Assembly (NCBI GenBank): GCA_900299035.1
Contig: OMIG01000107.1
Location: forward strand, 1-39,553
Source of the DNA: Pseudomonadota bacterium
GTDB lineage: Bacteria > Bdellovibrionota_C > UBA2361 > OMII01
Reading direction: 5' to 3'
DNA: 39,553 nucleotides
Shown piece by piece: positions 36,085-39,553 of the stretch. Within the stretch, counting starts at the first letter, position 1. Each line of letters begins with the position of its first letter. The position numbers and the translations under genes were made by a program. Under the pieces are notes generated by a model that ran no database searches, was not told the origin of the DNA, and was given only the letters and a program-made list of their open reading frames with translations.

Positions 36085-36836
36085 TTCGGGTTGGCGTTGT
36101 AGGCGCCTCAGGGCGCACCGGGTCCAAGGTCGTTGAGGCGCTCTCCGTCAGCGATGGCGCGGTGTTGGGGGCGGCTATCGTGTCACAAGGCTCATCTCGG
36201 CTAGGAGCGAACGTGCCAGGAACTCAGCTCCAGTACTCGGCAAGCCTGGAGGCCCTCAGAGGCTGCGACGTGGCCATCGAGTTCTCGACTCCGGAGGTTT
36301 CGGCTGCTGTAGCCGAGAAGTGCGGCGAGTGGGGCGTGCCGCTGCTCGTTGCTACCACCGGACACTCCCCGGCGCAGGCGGAGCAGATCAACGCGGCAGC
36401 TCGCGAGGTTGCGATAGCGGTTGCGCCGAACACGTCCCTGGGGGCGGCCCTCCTGGCGCTCGCCGTGGAGCAGGTAAGAGATGCCGCGCGCGGCGCCTTC
36501 GACATCGAGGTTATGGAGATCCACCATCGAATGAAGCGTGACGCCCCCTCGGGAACAGCCCGCGCACTCGTCAACGCCGCAATCGTTCCGGGCCAGGAAG
36601 CGGTCTTTGGCCGCGAGGGGCTGCGACGCTCTCACGAGATCGGGGTGAGCGCCCTGCGGGGAGGAGACATCCCAGGCGACCACACCGTGTACTTCCTCGG
36701 CGAGGGTGAGAGGCTTGAGCTCACACACCGTGTCCACGACAGGCGGGTTTTCGGAGCGGGGGCGGTAGTGCTCGCTCGCCGGCTGGTTGGCAGGCCTAGT
36801 GGGCTCCATTCAGTTCGAGAGCTGCTCCTGACCTAG
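36081..36836 (+). CDS. dapB: 4-hydroxy-tetrahydrodipicolinate reductase DapB
   Basis: A 251-residue NAD(P)H-dependent reductase, the second step after DapA. The Rossmann motif is VGVVGASGRTGSKV at the start. VAIEFSTPE and TGHSPAQ follow, then APNTSLGAALL and the substrate site MEIHHRMKRDAPSGTA. Its GTG start lies inside the dapA stop, a 4-nt overlap typical of translational coupling. Normal length for the family. Confidence 0.96.
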   Translation: MIRVGVVGASGRTGSKVVEALSVSDGAVLGAAIVSQGSSRLGANVPGTQLQYSASLEALRGCDVAIEFSTPEVSAAVAEKCGEWGVPLLVATTGHSPAQAEQINAAAREVAIAVAPNTSLGAALLALAVEQVRDAARGAFDIEVMEIHHRMKRDAPSGTARALVNAAIVPGQEAVFGREGLRRSHEIGVSALRGGDIPGDHTVYFLGEGERLELTHRVHDRRVFGAGAVVLARRLVGRPSGLHSVRELLLT

Positions 36837-36973
36837 CTTGGCAGCGTCAATTCAAAGCCGCCGCGAGCGGGTGGTGGCGTCACAGATCCGCGAATTTTCG
36901 GGGTGTATTGCGCTTCCCGTTGGGCCCGCGGTTGTGCGCGCTGGCTGCCTATTAAACCCCTGAAAATAGTGCG

Positions 36974-37002
36974 TTGCGTTTTGGGGATCCCCCTGTTATA
37001 AG
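36974..37002 (+). promoter_or_regulatory. Sigma70-type promoter with palindromic spacer
   Basis: TTGCGT (36974-36979), 17-nt spacer, TATAAG (36997-37002). The spacer contains the perfect palindrome GGGGATCCCC, which could be an operator. Start predicted near 37009, over 200 nt before the IclR start codon. Confidence 0.55.
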
Positions 37003-37008
37003 CCGCGA

Positions 37009-37227
37009 ATAGGGCTATAGAACAGCATTGTGAGTCTGTCGGTCCTCTTTTTTGTGGTTGAGCTTCGGTGCCGAGAAGTTGTTCTGTAGGGCGCGAGCTT
37101 GCCGAGCCAGTGGGTCGTTAGCTGCTCGGTTGTAAAGAGAGGTTTGGCTGTCACAAGGGTGGCGCAAGAGCAGTAAGCCGCGGCTGGGTTTGAGGACTAG
37201 TTTAAAGGAAGCAGGGGAATTGACTCT
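37009..37227 (+). ncRNA. Structured leader or small RNA upstream of the IclR gene
   Basis: Downstream of the promoter, 37015-37026 pairs with 37078-37089 (12 bp including two G-U pairs), enclosing about 50 nt with an inner TCGG-TG-CCGA hairpin. A second stem pairs CCGAGC with GCTCGG about 20 nt further on. The strong outer stem suggests a folded RNA, either a separate small RNA or a cis-acting leader. No known riboswitch consensus was recognised. Confidence 0.35.
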
Positions 37228-38097
37228 ATGAAGCGCGAGAAGTCTAACTACATGATTCAATCAGTTTCTCATGCTCTCGACGTCCTTGAGGAGCTGTGCA
37301 AGGCGGCCGGAGAGGTTGGAGTAACTGAGCTGTCGAAGCGTCTCAAGCTTCACAAGAATAACGTCTTCCGCCTCCTGGCGACGCTTGAGCTCCGCGGCTA
37401 CGTCGACCAGAACAAGGACACTGAGGATTACCGTCTCGGGGTAAAGGCTCTCCAGATGGGCCAGTCGTACCTGACGCAGAGCACGCTCGTTGGGCGCGCT
37501 ACTCCGATTCTGCGCGAGCTTTCGGATGCTATCGGCGAGACTGTCAGCCTCGCTGTTCTGCAGGCCGGACAGGTGCAGTTCCCGGTTAGCATCGAGTCGA
37601 AGCGCCCCGTGAAGGCCGCTCCTCGAATCGCGGTTTCTTTCCCTGCCAAGCTGAGTGCCGCTGGACGCCTCCTTACAGCTCAGCTCTCGGATGCTGCCCT
37701 GACAGAGGTGCTCGCAGGCAACACAGTGCAGGACGCTGCCATCCGTAGCCAGCTCAACGAGCTGCGCTCGACCGGCCTGATAATCGACCGCGGCGCTATC
37801 GAGGCCGACGTTGTATCGATCTGCAAGATCATCCGTGGCAGCAACGGCGATGCCGTTGGCGCAATCGAGGCCCTCGTGCCTCAGTACCGCGCCAAGATCG
37901 ACTCGCTTACGCCACGCATCGACGAGGCGGCGGCGCTGCTCTCGACGGCGCTCGGCTCTGCAGCGTCAACGCGGGCTCCGCTCACGACTTCGCTTGAGAA
38001 GGAGGTCTCCACTCCGGCGCCGACCCAGCCGGGCACGACCCCTCCGACCGGCACAACGACTGCAACAACGCAGCCAACTGCGCGGCTGACGAAGTAG
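37228..38097 (+). CDS. IclR-family transcriptional regulator with low-complexity tail
   Basis: A 289-residue IclR regulator. The winged HTH covers about residues 5-65 (SNYMIQSVSHALDVLEELC, GVTELSKRLKLHKNNVFRLLATLELRGYV). The effector-binding domain follows (about 75-250: LRELSDAIGETVSLAVLQAGQ, FPAKLSAAGRLLTAQL, GLIIDRGAIEADVVSI). The DNA-binding half resembles deltaproteobacterial members. After about residue 255 comes a Thr/Pro/Ala-rich tail not found in typical IclR proteins. AGGGGAA precedes ATG 37228. The downstream acyl-CoA dehydrogenase, separated by a terminator, is a possible target; the effector is unknown. Confidence 0.9.
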   Translation: MKREKSNYMIQSVSHALDVLEELCKAAGEVGVTELSKRLKLHKNNVFRLLATLELRGYVDQNKDTEDYRLGVKALQMGQSYLTQSTLVGRATPILRELSDAIGETVSLAVLQAGQVQFPVSIESKRPVKAAPRIAVSFPAKLSAAGRLLTAQLSDAALTEVLAGNTVQDAAIRSQLNELRSTGLIIDRGAIEADVVSICKIIRGSNGDAVGAIEALVPQYRAKIDSLTPRIDEAAALLSTALGSAASTRAPLTTSLEKEVSTPAPTQPGTTPPTGTTTATTQPTARLTK

Positions 38098-38102
38098 CAA
38101 AG

Positions 38103-38129
38103 CGCGCCCCTTGAGGGCGCGTTTTTTTT
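38103..38129 (+). terminator. Rho-independent terminator after the IclR gene
   Basis: CGCGCCC (38103-38109), 5-nt loop, GGGCGCG (38115-38121), followed by eight T (38122-38129). Confidence 0.92.
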
Positions 38130-38171
38130 CTTGGCGGCTTAGTCCGCGCACCGGTCTGGCCTGGAGGTTCT

Positions 38172-39317
38172 GTGCACTCTCAATTTGGTCTTACACCTGA
38201 GCAGGAGTCTCTTCGTGAGATCGCTCACCGTTTCGCGGCTGATCGTATTCGTCCGGCAGCGCCAGGGCTCGATGAGCGCGCGGAGTTCCCAGCGGCGCTT
38301 ATCCGTGAGGCGCACTCGCTAGGGCTCATCAACCTTACCATCCCCGTTGAGTTTGGCGGTTCCGGACTCTCGATCTTCGACGGCTGCTTGGTAATCGAGG
38401 AGATAGCCTGGGGCTGCTCAGGGTTTGCAACTTCGATGGTGGCAAACGACCTGGCCCTCACGCCAATACGGATAGGCGCAAGCGAAGAGCAGAAGAAGCG
38501 GTTCCTTGAGCCGATAACCACGGGCGGCATGCTCGCATCATTCTGCCTCACCGAGCCAGGAGCGGGCTCCGACGCAGCCGGATTGCAGACTACTGTTGAA
38601 GATGGCGGGGACTGCTGGATTATCAACGGCGCCAAGCAGTGGATAACCAACGCCGGGCACGCCTCTCAGTACACGGTGTTCGCCTCAATCGACCGCACAA
38701 AGAAGCACAAGGGCATCTGCTGCCTTGTGGTGCCGAGATCTTCTCAGGGAATTACGGTCGGGCACCACGAGAACAAGATGGGCCAGCGCTGCTCGGACAC
38801 GTGCAGCGTCGTGTTCGACAAGGTTCGAGTGCCGAAAGACCACATGATTGGCGCGCCGGGAGAGGGCTTTAAAATCGCCATGCAGACCCTAGACGCTAGC
38901 CGTCCGATGACTGCTGCGATAGCCGTAGGGATAGCCCGAGCCGCCACGGAGCACGCCATCGGTTACGCCAAAGAGCGCAAACAGTTCGGCGTTCCAATAA
39001 GCAGCTTCCAGGCCATACAGTTTATGTTGGCCGACATGGCCACGGCGACCGAGAGTTCCAGGCTGCTGACCTGGAAGTCGGCCTGGCTGCTCGATCAGGG
39101 CAAGCCGGCAAGCATTGAGTCGAGCATGGCTAAGCGCATGAGCGCCGATACGGCCATGAGCGTCTCGACAGACGCAGTCCAGATCTACGGCGGGTACGGC
39201 TACACGAAGGATTACCCTGTGGAGAAGCTGATGCGCGACGCAAAGCTGCTCCAGATTTACGAAGGCACGAGCCAGATCCAGCGAGTGGTGATTGCCCGAG
39301 AGCTCCTCAAGCAGTAA
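38172..39317 (+). CDS. Acyl-CoA dehydrogenase
   Basis: A 381-residue flavoprotein of the short/medium-chain acyl-CoA dehydrogenase family, introducing a 2,3-double bond into an acyl-CoA and passing electrons to ETF. Motifs are [54 protein letters not shown], the ACAD signature near [22 protein letters not shown] and the catalytic base Glu364 in [13 protein letters not shown] lies 4 nt before GTG 38172. It has its own space after a terminator. Chain-length or branched-chain specificity cannot be read from the sequence. Confidence 0.95.
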   Translation: MHSQFGLTPEQESLREIAHRFAADRIRPAAPGLDERAEFPAALIREAHSLGLINLTIPVEFGGSGLSIFDGCLVIEEIAWGCSGFATSMVANDLALTPIRIGASEEQKKRFLEPITTGGMLASFCLTEPGAGSDAAGLQTTVEDGGDCWIINGAKQWITNAGHASQYTVFASIDRTKKHKGICCLVVPRSSQGITVGHHENKMGQRCSDTCSVVFDKVRVPKDHMIGAPGEGFKIAMQTLDASRPMTAAIAVGIARAATEHAIGYAKERKQFGVPISSFQAIQFMLADMATATESSRLLTWKSAWLLDQGKPASIESSMAKRMSADTAMSVSTDAVQIYGGYGYTKDYPVEKLMRDAKLLQIYEGTSQIQRVVIARELLKQ

Positions 39318-39382
39318 CAGCAGCGCCCAGGCAGGGGCGTGAATGCCGCGCGCGTTGGTGCGGGGCTGCTGCGTGACTAAGT

Positions 39383-39553
39383 CTAGTTTGCGACCACCGA
39401 CGAGATCTGCCGCAGGGTCTGAACGCCCTGAGTGGTGATCTGCCAGGTGCGGGAAGTGAAGTCGCCCTCTGGGAACGGGCTAACGAGCTTCTGTCCCTCA
39501 AGGATGAACAGGAAGCGCTGAGTCTCTTTCTCGTCGCGCAGGCCGCTGATCTC
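39383..39553 (-). CDS. Hypothetical protein, C-terminal fragment
   Basis: An uninterrupted minus-strand frame enters from the right edge and stops at 39383-39385. It encodes 56 residues beginning EISGLRDEKETQRFLFILEG and ending LRQISSVVAN. Codon use matches neighbouring genes and the gene converges on the acyl-CoA dehydrogenase. Most of the protein lies outside the window, and no family is recognised. Confidence 0.6.
   Translation of the reverse strand, partial: EISGLRDEKETQRFLFILEGQKLVSPFPEGDFTSRTWQITTQGVQTLRQISSVVAN

Larger units (their letters stand above)
36837..37227. other. Intergenic region with promoter and structured leader
   Basis: A 391-nt gap. It contains a good promoter (36974-37002) followed by a long leader with a 12-bp stem and other hairpins (listed separately) before the IclR gene. 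The first 130 nt show nothing notable. Confidence 0.55.

Overview
The window is about 39.5 kb of moderately GC-rich chromosome from a diderm bacterium. An outer membrane is shown by a TonB-dependent receptor ending in the usual C-terminal Phe and by several lipoproteins. The gene mix points to a deltaproteobacteria-like or neighbouring candidate lineage: an IclR regulator of the deltaproteobacterial type, a DUF1844 protein, dnaG-rpoD, and an FN3-like lipoprotein ahead of dapA-dapB. The EF-P loop (Pro-Gly-Asn) is also seen outside Proteobacteria, so the assignment stays open. No rRNA, tRNA, CRISPR array, prophage or insertion sequence was found.

Layout. 1-2248: an AlaC-like aminotransferase (5' end outside the window) and a periplasmic TPR protein. 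2249-5404: a hairpin-rich intergenic region, then a DNA-methyltransferase-fold protein and a CobB/CbiA-fold protein; both appear to have lost catalytic motifs. 5474-8488: hflX, convergent with a PhnP-like metallo-hydrolase, which diverges from a DUF1844 gene. 8791-12257: an ECF sigma factor, a strong terminator, then di-haem cytochrome c, tsaD and rsmA. 12258-15066: an accessory block of three orphan genes (two secreted), bounded by copies of a palindromic intergenic repeat. 15067-19646: glpD and a small HTH protein on the minus strand, then a glycosyltransferase translationally overlapping a K+ channel/RCK protein. 19647-21236: a repeat-rich spacer and an MFS transporter. 21376-24352: a TPP riboswitch, a TonB-dependent receptor and a PnuT-like permease, which together read as a thiamin uptake locus. 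24545-29812: a Gly/Tyr-rich lipoprotein, ligA, and the run gltX-efp-greA. 29971-34514: dnaG and rpoD, the latter with a long Lys/Ala-rich N-terminus. 34518-36836: lipoprotein, dapA, dapB (lysine/peptidoglycan branch). 36837-39317: a structured leader, an IclR regulator, a terminator, and an acyl-CoA dehydrogenase. 39383-39553: the tail of an unknown minus-strand gene.

How the genes work together. Most of the window is housekeeping: replication and repair (dnaG, ligA), transcription (rpoD, greA, ECF sigma), translation and RNA modification (gltX, efp, tsaD, rsmA, hflX), and cell-wall precursors (dapAB). Six genes carry a -10-like hexamer 6-9 nt before the start codon and little or no Shine-Dalgarno sequence, which suggests leaderless mRNAs. 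The most unusual parts are the pair of degenerate enzyme-fold genes at 2608-5404, the orphan secreted cassette flanked by palindromic repeats, the repeat family itself, and two structured non-coding regions (2408-2550 and about 37009-37227).
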